This document shows, one piece after another, positions 1-8,419 of a DNA stretch of 64,000 nt. Location of the stretch: contig NZ_KI866530.1 in assembly GCF_000511175.1 (NCBI RefSeq), forward strand, positions 2,582,959 to 2,646,958. Direction: 5' to 3'. A model generated the notes under the pieces. The model did not search any database, was not told where the DNA came from, and saw only the letters and a list, made by a program, of their open reading frames with translations. Origin of the DNA: Sediminibacterium salmoneum NBRC 103935 (lineage in GTDB: Bacteria; Bacteroidota; Bacteroidia; Chitinophagales; Chitinophagaceae). The translations under genes and the position numbers were made by a program. Positions within the stretch are counted from its first letter, which is position 1. Every line of letters starts with the position of its first letter.

Positions 1-1011
1 ATCTCCTGTAATAACTACTTTCAGGTTTTTTGGAAGCTCTTCGCTTTCCTGCATTTCAGCCACAATTTTATTAATACCATCGGCAGTGTTGATTAGGTTT
101 TCACCCGCTCTTTTTACAATATTGATGGTAATTACATTTTTTCCGTCTAAGCGCGCATAGCTCTCAGTTTCTTTAACCGTATCAATAATTTGTGCAACGT
201 CCTGTAAATAAATAGGAGCTCCGTTCACATTTTTTACCTGAATATGCTGCATATCATAGGCAGTTTTGAACTGTCCTTTGATTTTGATATTGCGCTTCAT
301 GGTTCCTACTTCCACCAAACCACCACTGATATCCTTATTCTCTAGGTTAACGGCAGATTCAATGTCTCTGAAAGTTAATTTTGCTGCAGCCAGTTTTGCA
401 GGATCTATATTAATTTGAATTTCTCTTTCAGGTGCACCTACAATTTCTGCCCGGTTTACTTCTTTCAGTTCTTCAAAACGATCCTGTAGCTTATCAGCAT
501 ATTGTTTAAGCTTTACTCCGTCAAAATCCCCACTGAGGTTCACAAACATGATGGGCTGATCACTGATGGAAAACTCCTGCACATTGGGCAAAGAAGTTAA
601 GTCGTTAGGTAGGTCGGTCTGTGCCTTGTCTACTGCGTCTTTTACTTTAATCTTGGCAATTTCAGGTTTAATATCGGTATCAAATTCCACCACAATCAAA
701 CTGTAATCCTGTTGTGAAGTGGATTGAATTTTATTCACTTTGGCACCGCTGATCCCTTTTAATTGTTTTTCAATGGGTCGGGTAACCAGGTTTTCGATGT
801 CTTTGGGTGAGTTACCAAAATAAACAGTAGTGATAGAAATGGTAGGTACCACAATATCAGGAAACTGCTCTTTGGGAAGGGTAGTGAACTTATTTAATCC
901 ATACAATGAAATCAATATTGTGATAACATAAACAGCCGTCCGGTTGTCAATGGCCCAGCTGGTAGGTTTAAATTCTTTGAATTTTTTGGCAACGCCTTCT
1001 ATGAAATTCAT
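1..1011 (-). CDS. RND efflux pump permease, N-terminal part (cut by window edge)
   Basis: Inner-membrane resistance-nodulation-division transporter of the AcrB/MexB type, which would export substrates using the proton gradient. Translating from the ATG at 1009-1011 gives 337 residues open to the window edge. They include a first membrane segment (about residues 24-40), then text typical of the porter domain: NSPKDIENLVTRPIE near residue 70, and VNLENKDISGG further on. The remaining two thirds lie outside the window. It is the last visible gene of the minus-strand operon tetR - tolC-like - adaptor - pump, 12 bases after the adaptor stop. Substrate cannot be read from the sequence. The family is secure; assignment to multidrug rather than metal export rests on the ordinary HAE1-like text and is less sure. 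Confidence 0.9.
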   Translation of the reverse strand, partial: MNFIEGVAKKFKEFKPTSWAIDNRTAVYVITILISLYGLNKFTTLPKEQFPDIVVPTISITTVYFGNSPKDIENLVTRPIEKQLKGISGAKVNKIQSTSQQDYSLIVVEFDTDIKPEIAKIKVKDAVDKAQTDLPNDLTSLPNVQEFSISDQPIMFVNLSGDFDGVKLKQYADKLQDRFEELKEVNRAEIVGAPEREIQINIDPAKLAAAKLTFRDIESAVNLENKDISGGLVEVGTMKRNIKIKGQFKTAYDMQHIQVKNVNGAPIYLQDVAQIIDTVKETESYARLDGKNVITINIVKRAGENLINTADGINKIVAEMQESEELPKNLKVVITGD

Positions 1012-1023
1012 ATCTAGTATTTT

Positions 1024-2229
1024 TTATTTTCTTAAAACCTTTACAGCCTGTCCGTCATAAATATTCTGGTATCCTTCAGTGATTAATAAATCATTTTCGT
1101 TTAAACCAGATTTCACTTCAATCAGACTGCCGTAGAATTCACCTACAGTGATCATTTTCTTTCTTGCTACCATTTTCTTTCCTTCCTGCACTGCTATATA
1201 AACATATTTACCTTTCTCTTCGGTTTGTACGGTATTTACATTGATTGCAATGGCATTGGGAGCTTCATAATCCTGAAACTTAACCTGAGCCAATTGGTTG
1301 GGTCTGATATTGGCATCGTAAGGTATTTTTATTTCAACATCAAAACTTCTGGTATTGGCATCAATACTTCTGCTGGCAGTTGAAACATTTGCCTTGATTT
1401 CTTTATTCAGGTCTGGCAAACTGATAATGCTCACTGATCCAGCTTTAATACGATTGCTGTAGTTTTCCGGAACGCGGGTAACCACTTTCATGTTTTGCGT
1501 ATTCACAATCTTTATCTGCGGAGTAACACCAGCTAGTCCAACAAAAATTTCCCCCACTCTTACATTCAATTCGTCCACTACACCATTAACGTCTGCAACA
1601 ATATTTGTAGCGCGCAACTGCTCTTCGGTCACTTTTACCTGCTCTTCTGCAGCTGCCAGTTGTCTTTCTAAAGACTGCACATTGTTTTTAGCTGAAATCA
1701 ATTGCACTTCTGTTCCAATGCCCTCTTTCCATAGGTTGCTTTGTCTGTTGTAGAGGTCCTTGGCAAAACTCAATTGACTTTTTACGGTTTCAATAGATTT
1801 CTGAGCTGCAACAACAGACTGTCTTAAAACTGCATCATCCAGTTTAATTAACAGCTGTCCCTTTGATACCAGATCACCTCTTTTTACGTAAAGTGCTTTC
1901 ACTTGTCCTCCGCCCATTCTGGGGGACACATAAGAAATATTATCAGATGTAATATTTCCCTGCAAGTCTATATAATGAACAAAAGTTGATTTGCCAACAG
2001 GTGTGATATCAATTAACTTGGAAGTGGCTCCTGCAGATGCAGTATCCAGCTGATTAATTTCGTTTTGCAATGTGGTAATCTGATCTGCCAGTTTGTTCTG
2101 TTCTGATTTCAGTTTTTCAAGAGCTGCTTTTTTAGAAGCCAGATCGTTACCTTCTGTGTTTTTATTACCACAGCTGCTGATAACCAGGAGGGCAGCGGTA
2201 ACAGGTAGTATAAATATTGATTTTCTCAT
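1024..2229 (-). CDS. RND efflux periplasmic adaptor subunit (membrane fusion lipoprotein)
   Basis: HlyD/AcrA-family adaptor of 401 residues that would bridge the inner-membrane pump and the outer-membrane channel. The N-terminus is a lipoprotein signal with lipobox VISSC, so the mature protein should be anchored at Cys20. A coiled-coil segment follows directly (about residues 32-62, Lys/Glu/Gln/Leu-rich). Next comes the biotinyl-lipoyl half-motif near YVKRGDLVSKGQLLIKLDD, a long alpha-helical hairpin (about 135-210), the second lipoyl half (VDELNVRVGEIF), and a beta-barrel plus membrane-proximal domain. It lies between the TolC-like gene (19-base gap) and the pump gene (12-base gap). Length and domain order are normal for the family. 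Confidence 0.93.
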   Translation of the reverse strand: MRKSIFILPVTAALLVISSCGNKNTEGNDLASKKAALEKLKSEQNKLADQITTLQNEINQLDTASAGATSKLIDITPVGKSTFVHYIDLQGNITSDNISYVSPRMGGGQVKALYVKRGDLVSKGQLLIKLDDAVLRQSVVAAQKSIETVKSQLSFAKDLYNRQSNLWKEGIGTEVQLISAKNNVQSLERQLAAAEEQVKVTEEQLRATNIVADVNGVVDELNVRVGEIFVGLAGVTPQIKIVNTQNMKVVTRVPENYSNRIKAGSVSIISLPDLNKEIKANVSTASRSIDANTRSFDVEIKIPYDANIRPNQLAQVKFQDYEAPNAIAINVNTVQTEEKGKYVYIAVQEGKKMVARKKMITVGEFYGSLIEVKSGLNENDLLITEGYQNIYDGQAVKVLRK

Positions 2230-2248
2230 TGTTATGGTTTTAATATGT

Positions 2249-3649
2249 TTAAAGTTTTCCGGTTGCGGTTAAATAATCTACTCTGGCTATAATGGCATCG
2301 TACAAAGCAGAGATATAATTGGTTTGTGCGGCTTTCAGGTCAACATCAGCTGCATTGATCTCTGTATTAGATCCGGTACCTGCTTCGTATTTTTTCTTGG
2401 TTTGCTGGTATACTTTCTCTGCAAGAGACATATTGTTCTTCTGAAAATCCAAAGTAGCAATGGCAGTTTTGTATTTTAATCTTGCCTGCTCCACAGACTG
2501 GTCAATATTCAGTTTAAGGTTCTCCAATTGATTGCTGGTTTGTTCCAGTTCAATTTTAGCTTTCTTAATTCTGGCATCTTTTGCAAATCCGCTGAAAATA
2601 GGAACAGAAATGTTTAATCCTATAGAGGAAGCGGTAAACCAATCTCCTTTTCCAAAAAAGTTAAACTGATTTCTTTGCGCCAGCTTACTGTAAGAAGCAC
2701 CCAGTGCAACTGTAGGCAATTTGCTCAGCTCGTACCTTTTAACATTGAAATTATTCAATTGCTTCGCAGAAGTAAGGTATTGAAAATCTTTGCGATCCTG
2801 GTAGTTATACTCCTGCATCGTAATGTCATCTTTAATCTGGTTGTAATCGAGCGTATCAGTTAAAACCAGTGTATCTGCAGCCGGCATACCTATAAGGGTC
2901 TTAAGTCCAATGTATCCCATGGCAATACTATTCATTGCCTTTATTTTTTCTGTACTTAAATTGTTCAGCTGAACTTCAATTTTATCAATATCAATTCTTT
3001 CAGCAAACCCATTTTTGTATAATGCTTTCACATCATAATCTAGTTTTTGCAATCGCTTGATATTGGCATCCAGCAATTCAATCTGGGTTTTGCTTACTAC
3101 CAGCTGATAGTACACTTTGTAAATATTCGTCTTGATATTTTCCTCGGTTACTTTAGCGGCTGCTTCCTGAAAATCAATGGATGCTTTTCTTGCCTGTAAA
3201 CCAATAAATACCTGTCCGTCGAACAACAACTGTTGTAGTGAAACACCCACAGTTGAATTCCACTTTGTTCCGAACTGAGCAGCAATAAATCCAAAGTCTC
3301 CGGGCATTTGAATAGGATTACCATTACCATCTTTCACCCCCTCATTTACCAGCACCTGATAGGTGGCCGGAGAAATAAAGTTGGGAATTGTTTGCACTGC
3401 TACATTGGGGAAGTGATTCGCAGCAACGGATCCGGAAATGGTTGGTAAGGCTGATGCTGTTATTTCCCTGTTTGTCTGCATTTGAGCCTGAATGGCTAAT
3501 AGGGCATTTTTTACCTGCACATTGTTCTTCTGTGCAAATGCCACAGCTTGTTGCACACTGAATTCGTATCTGCTTGTCTTTTGCGCATTTGAAGCACCGG
3601 CTAACATCAATAAACTCAGTACGCTGAACATTTTGATTCGCTTGTACAT
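2249..3649 (-). CDS. TolC-family outer membrane efflux protein
   Basis: Outer-membrane channel component of the tripartite pump, 466 residues. It has a Sec signal peptide (MYKRIKMFSVLSLLMLAGASNAQ) and two outer-membrane-efflux repeats rich in amphipathic helices. These include a first repeat with AVAFAQKNNVQVKNA and a C-terminal repeat with KKKYEAGTGSNTEINAADVD, the usual TolC signature. The start sits one base after the tetR stop, and the adaptor follows 19 bases downstream, so the three are almost certainly one transcript. The family and role are well supported; cargo is unknown. Confidence 0.93.
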   Translation of the reverse strand: MYKRIKMFSVLSLLMLAGASNAQKTSRYEFSVQQAVAFAQKNNVQVKNALLAIQAQMQTNREITASALPTISGSVAANHFPNVAVQTIPNFISPATYQVLVNEGVKDGNGNPIQMPGDFGFIAAQFGTKWNSTVGVSLQQLLFDGQVFIGLQARKASIDFQEAAAKVTEENIKTNIYKVYYQLVVSKTQIELLDANIKRLQKLDYDVKALYKNGFAERIDIDKIEVQLNNLSTEKIKAMNSIAMGYIGLKTLIGMPAADTLVLTDTLDYNQIKDDITMQEYNYQDRKDFQYLTSAKQLNNFNVKRYELSKLPTVALGASYSKLAQRNQFNFFGKGDWFTASSIGLNISVPIFSGFAKDARIKKAKIELEQTSNQLENLKLNIDQSVEQARLKYKTAIATLDFQKNNMSLAEKVYQQTKKKYEAGTGSNTEINAADVDLKAAQTNYISALYDAIIARVDYLTATGKL

Positions 3650-3650
3650 A

Positions 3651-4256
3651 TTATTTTTCTCTTTGCTTTTTATACTTGTGAATTAATTTTTGCCCTTTTG
3701 GCGTGCAAATACCATATAAAAAATGTTCCATCAATTCCATTTCCACTTCAACCAGTGTAAACTTCCCCTGCATAAAAATTTCAGGATTAAAACCGAGGAA
3801 TACACTTTCGATTCTGTATCTGGAAAGGATGTCAATGTTTAAATCTTCTCTGTAGTTGCCTTCTGCAATACCTCTGATGAGGTTTTCTTTGGTAATGTTT
3901 ACAAAAAACTTGTTCTTGTGTGCATTCATCTTCTTGTATGCTTCCGGATGGTACTTCTGCATTTCAAAAATGATGGATGGGTTCATAGTGGTTAGCATTT
4001 CCTGCAGCATATCGAATGCCCTGAAAACTTCATGAACAGCATTGTCGCAACTCACAGCAATGCGACCACATTCCTGCATGTCCTGCTCAATTTCCTTTTG
4101 CACAACAGCGTCCACAAGACTATCCTTGTCCTTAAAATACTGGTAAAGCGTTTTTTTACTGGCGCCCAAGTTGGATGCGATATCGTCCATGGTGATACTC
4201 TTTAATCCATAACGGAAAAAGAGTTCCTGGGCTTTTTCAACAATTCTTTGCTCCAT
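3651..4256 (-). CDS. TetR/AcrR family transcriptional regulator
   Basis: Repressor-type regulator of 201 residues, first gene of the efflux operon. The N-terminal helix-turn-helix is clear: SITMDDIASNLGASKKTLYQYF at about residues 20-41, with the recognition helix ending in the usual YxYF. The C-terminal ligand-binding half (about 60-190) is mostly helical and not diagnostic. It lies immediately upstream of the TolC-like gene, so it probably represses its own operon. Three half-sites of the form (T)AGTTTCC lie at 4283-4310, just upstream of its start, and are the likely operator. The effector is unknown. Confidence 0.92.
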   Translation of the reverse strand: MEQRIVEKAQELFFRYGLKSITMDDIASNLGASKKTLYQYFKDKDSLVDAVVQKEIEQDMQECGRIAVSCDNAVHEVFRAFDMLQEMLTTMNPSIIFEMQKYHPEAYKKMNAHKNKFFVNITKENLIRGIAEGNYREDLNIDILSRYRIESVFLGFNPEIFMQGKFTLVEVEMELMEHFLYGICTPKGQKLIHKYKKQREK

Positions 4257-4280
4257 AGTTAAAAATTCGGACGCAAAACT

Positions 4281-4312
4281 ATGGAAACTATTTTAGTTAC
4301 CAAAGTTTCCAT
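4281..4312. promoter_or_regulatory. Probable TetR operator upstream of the efflux operon
   Basis: ATGGAAACT (4281-4289) and AGTTTCCAT (4304-4312) form a perfect 9-bp inverted repeat with a 14-base spacer. A third, one-mismatch half-site TAGTTACC (4294-4301) pairs with GGAAACTA (4283-4290) around a 3-base centre, so two overlapping palindromes share one arm. The position, 25-56 bases upstream of the tetR start, is where an autoregulated TetR repressor would bind. Binding is inferred. Confidence 0.55.
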
Positions 4313-4425
4313 TAAGTTTTTTATTAAATTATTGTTAAACACCCGATAGAAGAGGATGAGCGGCAACACCCGGCAACCCTTATTGATTCACCGAACTCCG
4401 TTTCTTAGCCTATCTTGCAGGATAT

Positions 4426-5049
4426 ATGACTTTCAAAGCCATTTTAAAACGCTTATTACAGTACTTTTTCCAGGGATTGATTGTATTGGCTCCAATAGGA
4501 ATCACTTTCTGGGTAGTCATCAGTCTGTTTAATGTGGTGGATAATCTTTTGCCTAGTTTTCTTCAAAATCTGGCCCCGGACTTAGTAAGAAGAGATGCCA
4601 ATGGTAATATCATTCGTATGCCGGGTCTGGGATTTGTGGTAGTAATTGGGGTTGTATTACTGGTAGGCTGGCTTTCCTCCTTATTTGCCATCAATCGTAT
4701 TGTAGCATTATTAGATACGGTGCTGGAAAAAACTCCTGGTATCAAGTTCATTTATTCCTCTGTTAAAGATTTTCTGGAAGCCTTTGCAGGAAATAAAAAG
4801 AAATTCAATCAACCGGTTCTGGTAAATGTAGACGGGGAAGATATCTGGAGAGTTGGATTCATCACCCAGGAAACCAGTGCCGATTTTGGATTAGAGGACC
4901 ATGTAACTGTTTATGTGCCTCATTCCTATGCTATTTCGGGCATAACCTATTTTGTACCCAAAAACAAGGTGAAGCCCCTGCCCAATATTGGTGCTGCAGA
5001 TGCCATGAAATTTACTGTTTCCGGCGGAGTTACAGATGTAAATGACTAG
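4426..5049 (+). CDS. DUF502 family membrane protein
   Basis: 207-residue protein of the DUF502 family, which has no established biochemical role. Two hydrophobic membrane segments are visible (about residues 12-34 and 66-88). They are followed by the family-typical motif TPGIKFIYSSVKDFLEAF and a soluble beta-rich tail with DFGLEDHVTVYVPHSYAISG. It is divergent from the efflux operon and is followed 2 bases later by a glycosyltransferase, so the two are likely co-transcribed. The family is clear from these motifs; any function would be a guess. Confidence 0.88.
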   Translation: MTFKAILKRLLQYFFQGLIVLAPIGITFWVVISLFNVVDNLLPSFLQNLAPDLVRRDANGNIIRMPGLGFVVVIGVVLLVGWLSSLFAINRIVALLDTVLEKTPGIKFIYSSVKDFLEAFAGNKKKFNQPVLVNVDGEDIWRVGFITQETSADFGLEDHVTVYVPHSYAISGITYFVPKNKVKPLPNIGAADAMKFTVSGGVTDVND

Positions 5050-5051
5050 CC

Positions 5052-6185
5052 ATGATTATTGCAGTAAATGCTATTTTTTTCCAGGATGATTATCTAGAGG
5101 GCTACGGGCAGTATGCGGTTTCTGTTTTTGAACTGCTGGTTCGCAACCATCCGGAACATGATTTTGTTTTTGTTTACGACAGGCCTCATCAAAAAGAATG
5201 GATAACAGGCCCCAATGTAAAGTCGGTAACCATTGCCCCTGCAGCCCGCCATGTGCCAGCATTTTTGTATTGGTACAATGTAAGTGCAGCGTTGGCGGTA
5301 AAAAAATGCAAGGCAGATATCTGGATTCAACCCTATGGTTTTTGCAGTTTAGTTTCCGGTATACCACAGCTATTGGTTATTCACGATCTGGCTTTTAAAC
5401 ATGTTCCCCAATCCATTGCCTGGCATCAGCGATTCTTTTATCAAACTTTTACTCCCTTTTTTCTAAAGAAGGCCAAAAGAACCATCACGGTTTCTGAATT
5501 TTCCAAACAGGATATTTTACAATTCTATCCCAATAAAGCCAAATCTATTGAAGTGGTGAGTGGCGCTGCCAGAGCTGGTTTCAGGCCCATCAGCTGGGAA
5601 GAAAAAGAGCAGGTGAAAGAAGCGTATACCGACGGTTACGAATACTTTATTTGTGTGGGGGGAATTAGTCCGCGAAAAAATATGCTGAATATTCTCAAGG
5701 CATTTTCCTTGTTTAAAAAATGGCATAAAAGCAATATGAAACTGGTTTTTGCAGGCAGGCTGGCCTGGCAATACCAGGACTTTACTGAGAAACTCAAAAC
5801 ATACAAATACAGAAACGATGTGGTGTTAACCGGTTATGTAACAGATGAAATTCTGGCCCGATTAACCGCATCGTCCTATGCGGCTATATATGTTTCTCAT
5901 TTTGAGGGATTTGGACTGCCGGTTCTGGAAGCCATGCAATCTGGGGTACCTGTAATTACGGCCAATAACTCCAGTATGCCCGAAGTGGGCGGAGATGCTG
6001 CTTTGTACGCGGAAGCGGATCAGCCCGATACCATTGCCGCCCATATGCAAACCCTGTACAAAAACGAACAGATTCGTGAAAAATTGGTACAGAAAGGATT
6101 AGAAAGGGCAAAACAGTACAGCTGGGAAAAAGCAGCCGACCTGTTTTGGCAGGAAATACTCGCTACCAAAGCAGTTTCGTCTTAG
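5052..6185 (+). CDS. Glycosyltransferase family 4 (GT-B fold)
   Basis: 377-residue retaining glycosyltransferase of the GT4 (group 1) class, acting on the cytoplasmic side. The N-terminal domain (1-190) resembles the acceptor-binding half. The C-terminal half has GGISPRKN (about 202-209), AGRLAWQY, VVLTGYVTDEILARLT, and the nucleotide-sugar signature EGFGLPVLEAM (about 285-295) followed by SGVPVITANNSSMPEVGGDAA. It starts 2 bases after the DUF502 gene. The donor and acceptor cannot be inferred, and no polysaccharide gene cluster surrounds it. A stand-alone mannosyl- or glucosyltransferase is the simplest reading. Confidence 0.9.
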   Translation: MIIAVNAIFFQDDYLEGYGQYAVSVFELLVRNHPEHDFVFVYDRPHQKEWITGPNVKSVTIAPAARHVPAFLYWYNVSAALAVKKCKADIWIQPYGFCSLVSGIPQLLVIHDLAFKHVPQSIAWHQRFFYQTFTPFFLKKAKRTITVSEFSKQDILQFYPNKAKSIEVVSGAARAGFRPISWEEKEQVKEAYTDGYEYFICVGGISPRKNMLNILKAFSLFKKWHKSNMKLVFAGRLAWQYQDFTEKLKTYKYRNDVVLTGYVTDEILARLTASSYAAIYVSHFEGFGLPVLEAMQSGVPVITANNSSMPEVGGDAALYAEADQPDTIAAHMQTLYKNEQIREKLVQKGLERAKQYSWEKAADLFWQEILATKAVSS

Positions 6186-6214
6186 TTTTGCGGCATTCTA
6201 AATAATTGAACGAT

Positions 6215-6559
6215 ATGAAACAATCAACGATTACCGTTAATGTGAGTTTGGATGAGAATAAAGTGCCTCAGCATATTAATTGGTCGGCTTCTGATAGTAC
6301 TGCAGACCTTAAACAGGATGCCAAAGCCATGATGCTGGCTTTCTGGGACGGAGCAGACAAATCTGCTATGCGCATAGACCTTTGGACCAAAGACATGATG
6401 GTAGATGAAATGGCCGATTTTTATTACCAGACTTTTATGGGTATGGCCGATGCGTTCATGAGGGCAACTCAACAGCAGGAACTGGTAGATGACATGAAAG
6501 CACATGCGAAAACTTTTTATAAAAAGTTTCGTGATTCACAAATCAATCAAAACAAATAA
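6215..6559 (+). CDS. gldC: Gliding motility protein GldC
   Basis: 114-residue protein matching the GldC family. It has the characteristic opening (STITVNVSLDENKVPQHINW), then an acidic middle with DAKAMMLAFWDG and ALRIDLWTKDMMVDEM-like text (here SAMRIDLWTKDMMVDEM). I chose the ATG at 6215 over an in-frame TTG at 6206 because it is the common start and gives the family-typical N-terminus. GldC accompanies the Bacteroidota gliding machinery but is also kept in non-gliding members; no other gld gene is seen nearby. It is followed 2 bases later by the GatB/YqeY protein. Confidence 0.85.
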   Translation: MKQSTITVNVSLDENKVPQHINWSASDSTADLKQDAKAMMLAFWDGADKSAMRIDLWTKDMMVDEMADFYYQTFMGMADAFMRATQQQELVDDMKAHAKTFYKKFRDSQINQNK

Positions 6560-6561
6560 TT

Positions 6562-7014
6562 ATGAGTCTGGAAATACAAGTGATGGGCGTAATGAAAGAC
6601 GCCATGAAAGCAAAAGATGAAGCATTATTAAGAGGATTAAGAGCTATCAAAGCCGAAATTATTAAAGCCAAAACAGAACCTGGTGCCAATGGCCAGATTA
6701 ATGAAGAGCAGGAGCAAAAGTTGTTGCTAAAACTGGTAAAACAAAGAAAAGATTCTTTGGAAATTTATCAGCAACAAAACCGTGCAGACCTTGCACAGAA
6801 AGAGTTAGAGGAAATTGCAGTTATTGAAAAGTTTCTTCCGAAGCAGTTAAGTCAGGAAGAGCTGGAAGCGGCAATTGCAGCCATTATTGCAGAAACAGGC
6901 GCAACTGCCATCTCCGATTTAGGTAAAGTTATGGGTGTAGCTTCCAAGCAATTAGCCGGTAAAGCAGAAGGCAAAGCAATTGCAGCAACAGTAAAAGCGT
7001 TATTGAGTAAATAA
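6562..7014 (+). CDS. GatB/YqeY domain-containing protein
   Basis: 150-residue stand-alone YqeY protein, related to the tail domain of the GatB subunit of Asp/Glu-tRNA amidotransferase. Family marks are the opening MSLEIQVMGVMKDAMKAKD, then LRGLRAIKAEIIKAKTE, and the C-terminal block EKFLPKQLSQEELEAAI followed by GKVMGVASKQLAGKAEGK. Its length is normal. It may affect tRNA charging, but its function is not established. It begins 2 bases after gldC and ends 5 bases before the CvpA-like gene. Confidence 0.93.
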   Translation: MSLEIQVMGVMKDAMKAKDEALLRGLRAIKAEIIKAKTEPGANGQINEEQEQKLLLKLVKQRKDSLEIYQQQNRADLAQKELEEIAVIEKFLPKQLSQEELEAAIAAIIAETGATAISDLGKVMGVASKQLAGKAEGKAIAATVKALLSK

Positions 7015-7019
7015 CCATT

Positions 7020-7556
7020 ATGTTTTTAGATATAGTAGTGCTGGCATTGCTGGTTCTTGCAATCATTAAAGGATTTAAACAAGGATTGGTTTTGGCAGCA
7101 CTTTCTTTTATAGCCATTTTTATTGGTCTGGCCGCAGCTTTGAAATGTAGTACGCTGGTTGCCGGATGGATTGGCAGCACTGTGAATGTAGGTTCATCCT
7201 GGTTACCCTTTCTGGCATTTATCCTGATTATGGCCGGGGTATTTATTGGGGTAAGGATGCTAAGTACTGTTATTGAACAGATGCTTGAATTGTCCATGTT
7301 GGGCTGGGCCAATAAATTAGGTGGTATCCTGATTTATTCCCTGCTTTATATAACTGTATTCAGCGTACTGACTTTTTATACAGAGAAAATGGAACTGCTG
7401 AGCAAGGAAACCATTCAAACTTCCCAAACCTACCCCTATATACATTTGTGGGGTCCGTATGCAGTTGAGGGCTTTGGAAGCGTAATCCCTTTCTTTAAGG
7501 ATTTATTTAGCGATTTGACCGATTTTTTTGATGGATTAAATACCAATAAGGGCTGA
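7020..7556 (+). CDS. CvpA family membrane protein
   Basis: 178-residue inner-membrane protein of the colicin V production (CvpA) family. Four hydrophobic segments are evident (about residues 2-22, 25-45, 62-82 and 100-120). The family-typical N-terminus FLDIVVLALLVLAIIKGFKQGLV is present, and a polar C-terminal tail follows. In this position it is the last gene of a tight gldC - yqeY - cvpA group. Homologues are linked to envelope stress tolerance; this copy's role is unknown. Confidence 0.88.
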   Translation: MFLDIVVLALLVLAIIKGFKQGLVLAALSFIAIFIGLAAALKCSTLVAGWIGSTVNVGSSWLPFLAFILIMAGVFIGVRMLSTVIEQMLELSMLGWANKLGGILIYSLLYITVFSVLTFYTEKMELLSKETIQTSQTYPYIHLWGPYAVEGFGSVIPFFKDLFSDLTDFFDGLNTNKG

Positions 7557-7616
7557 AAATCTCTTTTATTTTGATTACTTTAGCAACAATTGCTAGGCCT
7601 TACGAAAATCAAGCCA

Positions 7617-8378
7617 ATGAATTACGAGTTAAAAGAAATTGATAAGTATAAGTTTATAGAAGAAGGAGAAGGAGAGACTTTGCTGCTCTTGCACGGACTG
7701 TTTGGTGCAATGAGCAATTTTGCAGATTTAATTGAACATTTTAGAAAAAACTATCGGGTAGTGGTACCTATTTTACCCTTATTCGATTTAGATATTTTTC
7801 ATACCAGTGTTGGTGGCTTGGAAAAATTCGTTCACAAATTTGTAGAAACCCGCGGTTACACCAATATTCATTTGTTGGGAAATTCATTGGGAGGACATGT
7901 GGCATTGGTTCATGTTTTGAAACATCCCGAAAAAATTAAAACATTAACGCTTACTGGTAGCAGCGGGCTTTTTGAAAATGGTATGGGAGATAGTTATCCT
8001 AAAAGAGGAGACTACGAGTACATCAGAAAAAAAACCGAATTAACTTTTTACGACCCTGCCATGGCTACCAAAGAACTGGTAGACGAAGTTTTTGAAATTA
8101 CCAATAGCAGGGTTAAGGTAATTAAAATTATAGCATTGGCTAAAAGCGCCATTCGTAACAACCTGGGCGAAGAGTTAAATCAAATTAAACAACCCACTTG
8201 CTTAATCTGGGGCAACAACGATACCATAACCCCTCCGTTTGTGGGCAAAGAGTTCAACAAGTTGATACCCAATAGTGAATTGCATTTTATTGATAAATGC
8301 GGACACGCACCTATGATGGAAGTGCCTGCTGAATTCAATGTAATCCTGGAAGGCTTTTTAGGTAAACACAAAGGATAA
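7617..8378 (+). CDS. Alpha/beta hydrolase
   Basis: 253-residue alpha/beta-fold hydrolase. The oxyanion region is LLLLHGLFGAMSNF, the nucleophile elbow is GNSLGG (Ser in GxSxG), a late acid lies in LIWGNNDTITPP, and the catalytic His is in DKCGHAPMMEVP. No signal peptide is present, so it is cytoplasmic. I use the ATG at 7617 rather than an in-frame TTG at 7590 because it gives the normal N-terminus and follows a T-rich leader. The substrate (ester, lactone or a ring-cleavage product) is not decidable. Confidence 0.88.
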   Translation: MNYELKEIDKYKFIEEGEGETLLLLHGLFGAMSNFADLIEHFRKNYRVVVPILPLFDLDIFHTSVGGLEKFVHKFVETRGYTNIHLLGNSLGGHVALVHVLKHPEKIKTLTLTGSSGLFENGMGDSYPKRGDYEYIRKKTELTFYDPAMATKELVDEVFEITNSRVKVIKIIALAKSAIRNNLGEELNQIKQPTCLIWGNNDTITPPFVGKEFNKLIPNSELHFIDKCGHAPMMEVPAEFNVILEGFLGKHKG

Positions 8379-8419
8379 TTCACTGTGTTGCCTGAATCAT
8401 TTTGTACATTTGTACTTCA

